Part shown: piece by piece, positions 23,091-31,244 of the stretch
How the letters are laid out: the number at the start of each line of letters is the position of its first letter
How positions within the stretch are numbered: position 1 is the stretch's first letter
DNA from: Actinomycetota bacterium
GTDB taxonomy: Bacteria; Actinomycetota; Actinomycetes; Streptosporangiales; Streptosporangiaceae
Reading direction: 5' to 3'
Length of the DNA: 43,391 bases
Assembly (NCBI GenBank): GCA_027314515.1
Contig: DAHVAR010000257.1
Location: 1-43,391 of the forward strand
The notes under the pieces: generated by a model
Told to the model about the DNA's origin: nothing
The model's input: the letters and a program-made list of their open reading frames with translations, nothing else
Database searches by the model: none
Position numbers and translations under genes: made by a program

Positions 23091-25754
23091 ATGGTGCTTG
23101 AGTGGTGCCAGCCTGATGACGAAAGAGGTAATGCCATCAGCCCCTCCGAGCCAACCACCCCTCCGCCAGCCATGAGCGAGCGGGCGAGTCCCAGCGCCAT
23201 CCGGCGCGCGCTTGCCAGGGCCAGGGACGGCAAGACACTGGACCTGGCCGAGGCCGCCGTGCTGCTGCAGGCGCGCGGCGGCGACCTGACGACCCTGCTC
23301 GGTCATTCCGCCCGGGTGCGCGACTCAGGGCTGGCCGCAGCCGGCCGGGCCGGCGTGATCACCTACTCACGCAAGGTCTTCATCCCGCTGACCCGGTTGT
23401 GCCGGGATCGTTGCGCCTATTGCACGTTCGTGACAGTGCCAGGCCGCCTCCCAGCCCCGTTCCTGACGCCAGACGAGGTCTTGCAGATCGCCCGCGACGG
23501 CGCGGCACTCGGCTGCAAAGAGGCGCTCTTCACCCTGGGCGACCGCCCCGAGGACCGCTGGAAGCAGGCACGGGACTGGCTGGCGGCGGCCGGATATGAC
23601 GACACGCTGTCTTACCTGCGCGCCATGGCCATTTTGGTGCTGGAGGAGACCGGCCTGCTGCCGCACCTGAATCCCGGCGTGCTGACCTGGCAGGACTTCC
23701 AGCGGCTGAAGCCGGTCGCGCCCTCGATGGGCATGATGCTGGAGACGACATCGGAGCGCCTTTTCACCCAGCGGGGCGGTGCGCACTTCGGCAGCCCGGA
23801 CAAGGACCCGGCCGTCCGGCTGCGCGTCCTGCAGGACGCCGGCCGCAGTAACGTCCCGTTTACCACCGGGATCCTGATCGGGATCGGCGAGACGCTGGCC
23901 GAGCGCGCCGAGTCGATCTTCGCGATCCGCCAGGTGGCCCGTGAATACGGCGGCATCCAGGAAGTCATCGTGCAGAACTTCCGTGCCAAGCCCGATACCA
24001 GGATGCGCAATGCGCCGGACGCTGAGCTGGCCGACCTGGCCGCGACGATCGCGGTGACCAGGCTGGTGCTCGGCCCCGCGGTGCGGATCCAGGCACCACC
24101 GAACTTGATCGGTGAGGAATACGAGCTCATCCTGTCGGCGGGCATCGATGACTGGGGTGGTGTCTCGCCGCTGACCCCCGATCATGTCAACCCGGAGCGG
24201 CCATGGCCGCAGATCGACGACCTGGCAGCCCGGACCGCGACTGGCGGGTTCGAACTCGCCGAGCGGCTGACTATCTACCCGCCGTATCTCCGCGAGCCGT
24301 GGCTCGATCCGCGGGTGGCCAGTCACGTCGCGGCGCTAGCGGACCCGGTCACCGGGCTTGCAGCGGCCGGGGCGCTGCCGCGTGGGCTGCCCTGGCAGGA
24401 GCCCGACGGTGGCTGGGGGGAGTCGAGCGGCCGGACTGACTTGTTCACCACCATCGACACCACCGGACGGACTACCGATCGCCGCGACGACTTCGCGGAG
24501 GTCTACGGCGACTGGGCAGAGGTGCGGGCGCGCATCGAGCCGGCCGCTTCGGCGGCCGCACCGCAGCGAGCTCCGGCCGAAGTACTTGCCGCGTTGCGCA
24601 GCGCCGAGCGGGATCCGGCCGGGATCACCGACGAGCACGCGCTGGCGCTGCTGGCCGCTGACGGCCCCGAACTGGACGCCCTCGCGGCGCTAGCCGACGA
24701 CCTGCGGCGGCAGGCAGCCGGTGACGCTGTCACCTACATCGTCACCAGGAACATCAACTTCACCAATGTCTGCTACACCGGCTGCCGGTTCTGCGCGTTC
24801 GCGCAGCGGCGCACCGATGCCGACGCGTACACACTGTCCCTGGCACAGATCGGCGACCGGGCCGCCGAGGCATGGGAAGCGGGCGCGACCGAGGTCTGCA
24901 TGCAGGGCGGCATCCACCCGGATCTGCCCGGTACCGCTTACTTCGACATCGCGGCCGAGGTCAAGCGCCGCTGCCCGGACATTCACCTGCATGCGTTCTC
25001 GCCGATGGAGGTGATGAACGGGGCATCCCGCACCGGCCTTCCGGTGCGGGAGTGGCTGGTGCGCGCGCGCGAAGCCGGGGTCGACTCGCTGCCGGGAACC
25101 GCGGCCGAGATCCTGGACGACGACGTGCGCTGGGTCCTGACCAAGGGCAAGCTCCCGGCCGCGGCCTGGATCGAGGTGATGACCACCGCGCATCAGCTCG
25201 GCATCCGCACCACCGCGACGATGATGTACGGCCATGTGGACACGCCGCGACACTGGGTCTCCCACCTTCGGGTCCTGCGCGGCATCCAGGAGCAGACCGG
25301 CGGATTCACCGAGTTCGTGCTGCTGCCGTTCGTGCACGCCAGCGCGCCCATCTATCTCGCAGGGCTGGCGAGGCCAGGTCCCACGCGCCGAGAGAACCGG
25401 GCGGTGCATGCGGTGTCCCGGCTGATGCTGCACGGGGCGATCGGCAACATCCAGTGCTCCTGGGTGAAGCTCGGTGCAGAGGTCTGCCGCGATGTGCTCC
25501 GCGGCGGCGTCAATGATCTTGGCGGCACTCTGATGGAGGAGACCATCAGCCGGATGGCCGGATCGCAGAACGGGTCATACAAGACGATCAGCGAGCTGGC
25601 CGGGCTGGTGGCGCCGACAGGCAGGCCGCTGCGGCAGCGGACCACGGCGTACGGGACGCCCTCGGCGGAGCGACTGGCCGCGGCAGCCGCCAGTGACGGC
25701 GTCTGCGCCTCGGTGCGGCGGACGCTGGCGGTCTTGCCGTCGTCCCGGGCTTAG
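23091..25754 (+). CDS. fbiC: FO synthase, fused CofG-CofH
   Basis: FbiC makes the deazaflavin FO, the chromophore of coenzyme F420, from tyrosine and 5-amino-6-ribitylamino-uracil. Two radical-SAM modules are fused. The CofG half has CxxxCxxC as CRDRCAYC (C104, C108, C111). The CofH half has CYTGCRFC (C561, C565, C568) with MQGGIHPDL and [10 protein letters not shown]. The long frame from ATG 23091 gives 887 residues. ATG 23172 gives 860, close to the length I recall for mycobacterial FbiC (about 856), so the first 27 residues are uncertain. Its stop overlaps the converging ATPase gene by four bases. fbiA and fbiB lie 8 kb downstream. Confidence 0.96.
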   Translation: MVLEWCQPDDERGNAISPSEPTTPPPAMSERASPSAIRRALARARDGKTLDLAEAAVLLQARGGDLTTLLGHSARVRDSGLAAAGRAGVITYSRKVFIPLTRLCRDRCAYCTFVTVPGRLPAPFLTPDEVLQIARDGAALGCKEALFTLGDRPEDRWKQARDWLAAAGYDDTLSYLRAMAILVLEETGLLPHLNPGVLTWQDFQRLKPVAPSMGMMLETTSERLFTQRGGAHFGSPDKDPAVRLRVLQDAGRSNVPFTTGILIGIGETLAERAESIFAIRQVAREYGGIQEVIVQNFRAKPDTRMRNAPDAELADLAATIAVTRLVLGPAVRIQAPPNLIGEEYELILSAGIDDWGGVSPLTPDHVNPERPWPQIDDLAARTATGGFELAERLTIYPPYLREPWLDPRVASHVAALADPVTGLAAAGALPRGLPWQEPDGGWGESSGRTDLFTTIDTTGRTTDRRDDFAEVYGDWAEVRARIEPAASAAAPQRAPAEVLAALRSAERDPAGITDEHALALLAADGPELDALAALADDLRRQAAGDAVTYIVTRNINFTNVCYTGCRFCAFAQRRTDADAYTLSLAQIGDRAAEAWEAGATEVCMQGGIHPDLPGTAYFDIAAEVKRRCPDIHLHAFSPMEVMNGASRTGLPVREWLVRAREAGVDSLPGTAAEILDDDVRWVLTKGKLPAAAWIEVMTTAHQLGIRTTATMMYGHVDTPRHWVSHLRVLRGIQEQTGGFTEFVLLPFVHASAPIYLAGLARPGPTRRENRAVHAVSRLMLHGAIGNIQCSWVKLGAEVCRDVLRGGVNDLGGTLMEETISRMAGSQNGSYKTISELAGLVAPTGRPLRQRTTAYGTPSAERLAAAAASDGVCASVRRTLAVLPSSRA
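23131..23175 (+). CDS. Possible 14-codon leader peptide before fbiC
   Basis: An ATG preceded by AAAGAGG at 23123-23129 opens the peptide [14 protein letters not shown]. Its TGA (23173-23175) overlaps an in-frame fbiC ATG at 23172 as ATGA. That fbiC ATG has no ribosome binding site of its own. The arrangement would suit translational coupling, but the frame is short and could be chance. Confidence 0.3.
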   Translation: MPSAPPSQPPLRQP

Positions 25755-26371
25755 CTCCGGCCGGCGACGGCGAAAGCGGCCCAGATTACCTTGCCCTGGC
25801 AGTCGGTGCCGTGGTGCTCAGGAGCCGGGCAGTAACCCCACTGATCACTGATCGAGGCCACCACCATCAAGCCGCGCCCGGATTCGGCGAGCTCGTCGGG
25901 CTCGCGCAGGACCGGGATCCCTGGCCCGGGATCGGCGACCGCGCAGACAACATGCGACCCCGCGTGCAGCAGGCCAATCCGGATCGGCCAGGCCGCCACG
26001 TTCCTGCCTGCCCGCGGCAGCGCGTGCTGGAGTGCATTGGCCAGCAGTTCTGAGACGACCGCCGCGACATCGTCAGCGCGATCGGCTGCGCCCCAGCGAT
26101 GCATGACGCGCAGCGCGAAGTTGCGCGACGGCGCGATCGAGGCTGCCTCCGGTGCTGGCTTCCTCGTCGCCACTTTGGGCAGCTTCGCCCAGTCGCCGCG
26201 CCTGCCGGACCCGGACGGCCAGTCCACGCAGGAGATCCGCGCCATCTGGACGGCCAACTGCAGCCACGGCCAGTCGGTACCGCCGACCGGCGCCAGTTGT
26301 GCTGATGGCGTGGTCATCAGGGGATCCAAGTGGGTCGACTGGGTCACGAGCGCAGGACCAGGCACGGCCAC
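25751..26371 (-). CDS. ATP-binding protein, RsbW-like HATPase (anti-sigma type)
   Basis: The C-terminal 130 residues form a GHKL/HATPase_c_2 domain. The N-box is [14 protein letters not shown], the G1 box VADPGPGIP and the G2 box ESGRGLMVV, ending in GKVIWAAF. Such short ATPases resemble anti-sigma kinases and are found next to DUF397 and XRE-DUF5753 genes in streptomycetes. The N-terminal 65 residues have no recognised domain. The gene diverges from DUF397 across a 188-base region that carries two identical palindromic boxes. The target is unknown. Confidence 0.88.
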   Translation of the reverse strand: MAVPGPALVTQSTHLDPLMTTPSAQLAPVGGTDWPWLQLAVQMARISCVDWPSGSGRRGDWAKLPKVATRKPAPEAASIAPSRNFALRVMHRWGAADRADDVAAVVSELLANALQHALPRAGRNVAAWPIRIGLLHAGSHVVCAVADPGPGIPVLREPDELAESGRGLMVVASISDQWGYCPAPEHHGTDCQGKVIWAAFAVAGRS

Positions 26372-26443
26372 CTCGTGACCATCGGAAATATCGCTGTAAT
26401 GGCCTTATCCTGCCGCATGCACAAGGCGGTCGCAAGTGTCATC

Positions 26444-26523
26444 TGCACGTGCATTTGCATTTGTTGCCGACGCCGCCCCGCGCTATGCTGCCTGAGCTAC
26501 ATGCATGTGCACGTGCATTTGCA
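26444..26523. promoter_or_regulatory. Promoter bracketed by two identical 16-base boxes
   Basis: TGCACGTGCATTTGCA occurs at 26444-26459 and again at 26508-26523, 64 bases apart; its first ten bases are a perfect palindrome. Between them lie a -35-like TTGTTG (26461-26466), a 17-base spacer and a -10-like TATGCT (26484-26489) directed at DUF397. One box abuts the -35 and the other covers the likely start site, a layout suited to repression. The XRE regulator encoded just downstream is the obvious candidate binder (inference). Confidence 0.6.
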
Positions 26524-26559
26524 AACCCAATCTGAACCGTTCTCTTCTCAGGAGCGAAC

Positions 26560-26790
26560 ATGCAGATCAGGAATGGCATGAAGGCCAGGGACCTCGGATC
26601 GGTCGAGTGGCGCAAGAGTCGCGCCAGCAACCCCAGCGGCAACTGCGTTGAGGCGGCGGCACTGCCGGACGGCTCGGTTGCGCTGCGCAACTCGCGTCAC
26701 CCGGAAGGTCCGGCGCTCGTCTACACCCGGGCAGAGATCGCGGCGTTCCTGGCCGGTGTCCGGAACGGCGAGTTTGACGACCTTGCGTGA
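26560..26790 (+). CDS. DUF397 domain protein
   Basis: The 76-residue protein shows the DUF397 signature: VEWRKSRASNPSGNCVEAA, then PDGSVALRNSRHPEGPALV and the terminal helix RAEIAAFLAGVRNGEFDDL. DUF397 proteins accompany XRE-DUF5753 regulators in actinomycetes and may work as their small partners, toxin-antitoxin-like or developmental. No enzymatic residues are evident. It is transcribed from the region with the duplicated palindromic boxes and precedes the XRE gene on the same strand. Confidence 0.93.
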   Translation: MQIRNGMKARDLGSVEWRKSRASNPSGNCVEAAALPDGSVALRNSRHPEGPALVYTRAEIAAFLAGVRNGEFDDLA

Positions 26791-26855
26791 CTGCGGCGTG
26801 CGGGAAGGTGACAGTACGGTTACGCCGCTACCGATCGCGGGCGTAATAGGTGATA

Positions 26856-26872
26856 GCGTGCTGTGAGCACGC
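26856..26872. promoter_or_regulatory. Inverted repeat upstream of the XRE regulator
   Basis: GCGTGCT-GTG-AGCACGC is a perfect 7-base inverted repeat, 73 bases before the XRE ATG. A second one, TGCCGA...TCGGCA (26881-26886 and 26897-26902), follows. The GTGC/GCAC half-sites resemble those in the boxes before DUF397. These may be autoregulatory operators. Confidence 0.4.
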
Positions 26873-26945
26873 AGTTCACCTGCCGATGTTGCGAGGTCGG
26901 CATTTCCGCAGGCCATTAGCTGTGTGCTAGTCAAGGCGGAGCAGG

Positions 26946-27908
26946 ATGACTGGCATGGTGGGGTGGGGCGGCGCGCCAGCGCGCCGCGCGGGAGCGATTG
27001 TGGACGAGCAGCAATCTGGTGCGGAGCAACCGGACGAGCTGAGCGCCGTCGAGGCGTCCGGCGGTCCTACCGTGCTGCGCATGCTGCTCGGCGGTCAGCT
27101 TCGCAGGCTCCGGGAGGCAGCCGGCATCACGCCGGAGCGTGCAGGTTACGAGATCCGGGCGTCCCGCTCCAAGATCAGCCGGGTCGAGCATGGCCGGGTG
27201 GGCTTCAAGGAGCGGGACGTCGCGGACCTGCTCACCCTGTACGGGGTGACCGACGAGAAGGTGCGTCAGCGCATGCTGATGCTCGCGCAGCAAGCGAACA
27301 GCCAGGGCTGGTGGGCCAGGTACGACGACGTGCTGCCGGACTGGTTCGAGACGTACGTGGGACTCGAGCAGGCCACCTCTCTGATCAGGACTTACGAGCT
27401 GCAGTTCGTGCCAGGACTGTTCCAGACCAGCGACTACGCCAGGGCGGTCACGGTGCTCGGCCACCGGGCAGCGCCGCCCGAGGAAATCGAGCGGCGCGTC
27501 AGCCTGCGGCTGAACCGGCAGCAGATTCTCAGCAGAGCCGATTCGGCGCCCAAGATCTGGGCCGTGATCGACGAGTCCGCGCTCCGGCGGCCTCTGGGCG
27601 GCCGGGAAGTCATGCGCGCTCAGCTTGAGCACCTCATCGAGCTCACCGAATCGCCGCAGGTGACATTGCAGATCATGCCATTCGACCGGGGCGGGCATTC
27701 AGCCGCGGGCGGATCGTTCGCGATCCTCCGCTTCGCCGCGCCCGACCTGCCAGACATCGTCTACATAGAGCAGCTCACTGGCGCCCTGTACCTGGACCGG
27801 CCGGAAGAAATCGACCATTACCGCGAGGTCATGAACAGCCTGAGCGCGGAGGCAGAGACGCCGACCGAGAGCGAGCGGCAGCTCAAGCGGCTCATCCAGA
27901 CGATCTAG
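26946..27908 (+). CDS. XRE-family regulator with DUF5753 domain
   Basis: The 320-residue protein has a helix-turn-helix at about 45-105 (LGGQLRRLREAAGITPERAG, then SRSKISRVEHGRVGF). The DUF5753 ligand-type domain follows, with WWARYDDVLPDWFETYVGLE, IRTYELQFVPGLFQTSDYARA and VTLQIMPFDRGGHSAAGGSF. Such regulators (WhiJ-like) partner with DUF397 proteins and influence development or antibiotic production. ATG 26946 and GTG 27000 both have GGAG sites 5 bases upstream; the shorter start removes a low-complexity N-terminus and gives 302 residues. Confidence 0.94.
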   Translation: MTGMVGWGGAPARRAGAIVDEQQSGAEQPDELSAVEASGGPTVLRMLLGGQLRRLREAAGITPERAGYEIRASRSKISRVEHGRVGFKERDVADLLTLYGVTDEKVRQRMLMLAQQANSQGWWARYDDVLPDWFETYVGLEQATSLIRTYELQFVPGLFQTSDYARAVTVLGHRAAPPEEIERRVSLRLNRQQILSRADSAPKIWAVIDESALRRPLGGREVMRAQLEHLIELTESPQVTLQIMPFDRGGHSAAGGSFAILRFAAPDLPDIVYIEQLTGALYLDRPEEIDHYREVMNSLSAEAETPTESERQLKRLIQTI

Positions 27909-27949
27909 CCGGCTGCCCGGCCGGCGCTCGCCACTGCTGACTACCTTGA

Positions 27950-29239
27950 CGCCGACCTGCGGACTTCGAGTGGGCGGAGCTCACTCGTTTCGCAGGCAAC
28001 AGCGCTCCGCGGGCCACGCTCGGTATCGTCTCCGGACAACGTCGCCAGGGCAAGACGTTTCTGCTCGACGCTCTCGCCGTCCAGGCCAACGGCTTCACGT
28101 TCACCGTCGCCGAGACCGCAGAGCCAGACCCCCTGCGTCAGTCCGGCGAGGCGCTGGCTTCCTACCTTGATGAACCGGCGCCTTTTCGGTTCGCCGGGTG
28201 GGATGAGGCCGTCACCCGGCTGATGCGCCTGGCCACGAACGGGCCGAAGCCGGTCGCTGCGGGGCAGGGCGGCGCTCGAGATGCTTGTCCCGACGCTCGA
28301 CTTCCGGCTAGCGAGGGACTTCTGGGGGCTGGGCGACCTGCGCACCGCTGTGCTGACGAACGCCATCGTGGGCGGGACCCCGCACACCGCCGGGAGTTCG
28401 CCCAGGACGACGCGCCAGCGGGCGCCGACGACTTCGACCCCTGGCCGTGCCGCACGGTCCTCAACCCGGGCCGGCCGCTGTTCCGCGAGGCCCGCTACAT
28501 CCTGGCCGAGGAGCCCGACATTCACGACACCGCGCTCTACCACACGGTGCTCGCAGCGATCGCCGAGGGCAACACCACGCGTGGCGGCATCGCCAGCTAC
28601 CTGCAGCGCAAGTCCACGGACCTGGCGCATCCACCCGGCGTCCTGCAGGACGCCGGGCTCATCACCCACGAGACGGACGCCTTCAAGAAGAACAGGTCGG
28701 CATACCGGATCGCCGAACCGATGCTGACCTTCTATCACGCGATAATGCGTCCGGCGCGGGGAGACCTGGAGCGCCCTGGCCGGGCCCCCCAGGTCTGGCG
28801 GCGCTCGGAGCATGCATTCCACAGCAGCGTAGTCGGCCCGCATTTCGAGGAGATCTGCCGCCAGCGGACCCGTTGGCATGCCGGGCCGCAGACCTACGGC
28901 GGCGGGTATACCGTCCGCGTTGTCAGCGGAACAGTCACCGACCCGGACGCGCCGAAGGCCGCCGAAGTGGACGTGGCCGCCTTCGGCCGTAGTGATGATG
29001 ACCGTGATCTGCTGCTCGCCATTGGCGAGGCGAACTGGCAGGAGGTCATATCCGGCCGCCATCTGACCAGACTTGAACGCATCCGCGAACTGCTCGCGGT
29101 CAAGGGCGAACCCGGTGCGCTAGGCGCCCGGCTGCTCCTCTTCAGCGGCGCGGGGTTCAGCGACGCACTGGTGCAACGAGCAGCAACGGACCCGTCGGTC
29201 CAGCTCATCGGACTCGACAGGCTCTACTACGGGTCGTAG
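27950..29239 (+). pseudogene. Decayed AAA ATPase (DUF234 / ATP-binding protein type)
   Basis: Frame 2 is open from 27950 without a start codon and reads EWAELTRFAGNSAP, then a Walker A GQRRQGKT (about 28034-28057) and FAGWDEAVTRL. At about 28265 the homology jumps to another frame (MLVPTLDFRLARDFWGLGDL, 28281-28390) and then back to frame 2 for the C-terminal half (FREARYILAEEPDIHDTALY to the stop at 29239). The Walker B stretch expected after GPKPV is missing. The gene has therefore lost its start and about 70 residues and has two frameshifts. The ORF at 28223-29239 would be its remnant. Intact relatives are archaeal/bacterial ATPases of unclear role. Confidence 0.75.
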
Positions 29240-29293
29240 CCGGCCCGGCCCCTGCGACACTACGGGTCGTAACCGGCCCGGCCCCTGCGACCG
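29228..29293. repeat. 33-base tandem duplication at the pseudogene end
   Basis: A 33-base unit beginning TACGGGTCGTA is repeated immediately (29228-29260 and 29261-29293), with one internal base change and a different last pair. The first copy contains the pseudogene stop codon and the second ends just before the MFS stop at 29299. It looks like a recent slippage duplication. Confidence 0.85.
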
Positions 29294-29298
29294 CGCGG

Positions 29299-30576
29299 TC
29301 AGGCCTGCTCCGTAGCGCGTATCGCAGCCTGAGCCGTGCGGGGGAGCATGATCGCCGCGGCTGCCGCCGACACCAGCCCGCCGGCTCCGGCCACGATCAG
29401 GGTGACCCTGGCGTTCGTAGCGTCCAGCAGCAGGCCGCCGAAGACGTACGACAGGCCCGCGGCAACGCCGACGGCGCCGTAGACGTTGCTGAATACCCGG
29501 CCGAGCATGTCTGCCGGGACGGCTCGCTGGATGGCAGTGGTGTGTCCGACATCCATCGCCGCGATCCCGAACCCGCGGATGACCTGGAAGCCGAGCGCCG
29601 CCAGGATGGCGAAGGACAGGCCGGTGAGCAAGTTGCCCAGGCTGCTGACCGCATAGCCGGCCAGGATCAGCATCGGCAGCGGCAGCAGCGGGGCCGCCTT
29701 GGCGATGAGCAGGAATCCGGCCAGCAGGCCAAGGCCGGCGCCGGCGTAGACCAGGCTGGCGGCCGAATTGCTGCCGTGCAGGGTGTGCCTGGCCAGGAAG
29801 ACCAGGGCGACGTCATCCACCCCGTTGAACAAGACGACCGCACAGAACGCCAGCGTGATGACCCGGATCAGCTTGTCCTGCCAGATGAACCGAAGGCCGT
29901 CGCGGGCCTGCGCCAGCAGCCGCCCGGCCGGAACGACGGAAGGATCCCGGCCAGTTCCCGGACCTGGCCGGGCAGCCGAACTCCTGGCCAGGTCCGGCAG
30001 TGTCGCCAGCAGTGCCGCGGAGATCACGAAGGTGGCGGCGTCCGCCAGCAGCAGCTCTTGCACCGACAGCACCGCCAGCAGCGCCGCGCCCGCCAGCGGG
30101 CCCGCGCTGTCCATGCCGTTGGTACCGAACCCGATGGCGGCGTTGGCGCGTTCCAGATCGGACTCGGGTACCAGGCCGGGGACCGCCGACCGGGAGGCCG
30201 GCTGGAATACCGCCGCGACGCACGACTGAGTCGCGACCAGGACCAGCAACACCGGCAGTGACGGCAGCCAGACCGCGATCACGGCGACCAGCCCGCCCTG
30301 GACGAGTTCGCAACTGATGAGTACGAAGCGCCGGTCCCACCGGTCGCTGACCGCGCCAGCGAGCGGGCTGAGCAGGCTCGGCACGAAGTCACCGGCGAGC
30401 ATGAGCAGCGCGACGGCAAGGCCGGTGCCGAAATGGCTGGCCGTATACAACAGCAGGGCGATCAGGCCGACGCTGTCACCGAGGAACGACACCACCCGCG
30501 CCGCCCATAGTGTCCGGAACGCGGGGTTGCCAGCTAGCAGCGCCCGCACCGGCGCACGGGCAACAGGGTCAGCCAC
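29299..30576 (-). CDS. MFS transporter (putative efflux)
   Basis: The 425-residue protein has about twelve hydrophobic helices. It carries the cytoplasmic loop motif GAVSDRWDRRFVLI after helix 2 and the early WAARVVSFLGDSVGLIAL helix seen in MFS_3/enterobactin-exporter-type carriers. A central Pro/Arg-rich loop (about 200-225) separates the halves. The cargo cannot be inferred. It ends next to the 33-base duplication and diverges from the two-component operon across 335 bases. Confidence 0.9.
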   Translation of the reverse strand: MADPVARAPVRALLAGNPAFRTLWAARVVSFLGDSVGLIALLLYTASHFGTGLAVALLMLAGDFVPSLLSPLAGAVSDRWDRRFVLISCELVQGGLVAVIAVWLPSLPVLLVLVATQSCVAAVFQPASRSAVPGLVPESDLERANAAIGFGTNGMDSAGPLAGAALLAVLSVQELLLADAATFVISAALLATLPDLARSSAARPGPGTGRDPSVVPAGRLLAQARDGLRFIWQDKLIRVITLAFCAVVLFNGVDDVALVFLARHTLHGSNSAASLVYAGAGLGLLAGFLLIAKAAPLLPLPMLILAGYAVSSLGNLLTGLSFAILAALGFQVIRGFGIAAMDVGHTTAIQRAVPADMLGRVFSNVYGAVGVAAGLSYVFGGLLLDATNARVTLIVAGAGGLVSAAAAAIMLPRTAQAAIRATEQA

Positions 30577-30703
30577 ACCGGCTCCTTGCTCAACGGATCA
30601 TCCACCGGCGGACGCAGCGGTCGCCGGGCTCGCGCAGGCTAACGAAGTTGACCTGAGACCGCTAGCCGATTTGCGGTGCTGCGATCGGCAGGCCTTTGCT
30701 GAT

Positions 30704-30787
30704 GCGGGCTGCGGGCTGCGGGCTGCGGGCTGCGGGCTGCGGGCTGCGGGCTGCGGGCTGCGGGCTGCGGGCTTCGGGCTTCGGGCA
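30704..30787. repeat. Heptanucleotide array (GCGGGCT)10 plus two variant units
   Basis: Ten perfect GCGGGCT units run from 30704 to 30773, followed by TCGGGCT and TCGGGCA. GGG tracts recur every seven bases on the plus strand, so the array fits the G-quadruplex pattern GGG-N4-GGG. It occupies the middle of the 335-base gap 30577-30911, in front of the kinase operon and upstream of the divergent MFS gene. Frames through it on either strand give only low-complexity peptides. Confidence 0.95.
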
Positions 30788-30829
30788 CAGGGGCGGGCAC
30801 CGCCTCCACCGGTCCGCCTGCCGTGTCCG

Positions 30830-30858
30830 GCAGCCATGAGAGATTTCTCATGCGCTGC
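30830..30858. promoter_or_regulatory. Inverted repeat before the two-component operon
   Basis: CATGAGA-GATT-TCTCATG (30835-30852) is a perfect 7-base inverted repeat. It extends by GCAGC/GCTGC to 12 pairs with one bulge. It lies 54 bases before the first gene of the operon and could be an operator or an RNA hairpin. Confidence 0.55.
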
Positions 30859-30911
30859 TAATCCGTAGTTCATGGCGGTGCGGGACGCTGCACGGAAAAT
30901 GAGGGAGAGGA

Positions 30912-31244
30912 GTGGCCCCAGGGGATGAGATGATCGGCAAGAGGAACTTCAGCGGCGGCCACGGTCGCACGCTGCTAGCGATCGGTGTACTGATCGCAGG
31001 CGGAACGGCCGGGCTGGTCGTCCTCGAGTACGGGATGGTTCCGGCTCCGGCGCAGCTTCCGGGCCGTGTTGTGGTGGCCCGGGCCGGCCAGGCTGGGGTT
31101 CCGGTACCGCTGGGAGCGCGGGCCAGATCCTCGCGGGATGGTGAGCCTCCCGAGCCGAAGGAGCCGATCCAGATCGTCGGTCCGCATCGGGTCGTGATTG
31201 TCCTGCCCGCAAGCCAGCTAGCACGTGCGGCTGGCGACCACTGA
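30912..31244 (+). CDS. Small membrane-anchored protein, first gene of the kinase operon
   Basis: The 110-residue frame begins at GTG 30912 right after GGGAGAGGA; ATG 30930 is an alternative. One hydrophobic helix (about residues 20-41) follows a positively charged N-terminus. The rest is a Pro/Ala/Val-rich extracytoplasmic segment with IQIVGPHRVVIVLPASQL near the end. I do not recognise a family. Its stop overlaps the kinase ATG by one base, so it is cotranslated with the kinase and may be an accessory sensor or a regulated envelope protein. Confidence 0.65.
   Translation: MAPGDEMIGKRNFSGGHGRTLLAIGVLIAGGTAGLVVLEYGMVPAPAQLPGRVVVARAGQAGVPVPLGARARSSRDGEPPEPKEPIQIVGPHRVVIVLPASQLARAAGDH

Noticed and set aside
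28223-29239. Open frame of 338 codons as an intact gene
   Set aside because: Its first 60 or so codons are out of frame with the ATPase homology, and the Walker A region lies upstream in a start-less frame; it is better read as part of a pseudogene.
30704-30787. CRISPR array
   Set aside because: The unit is seven bases with no spacers.
30317-30873. ORFs on both strands through the heptad array
   Set aside because: Their products are the repeat translated in shifting frames (CGLRAAG and PAARSPQ types) with no conserved domain.
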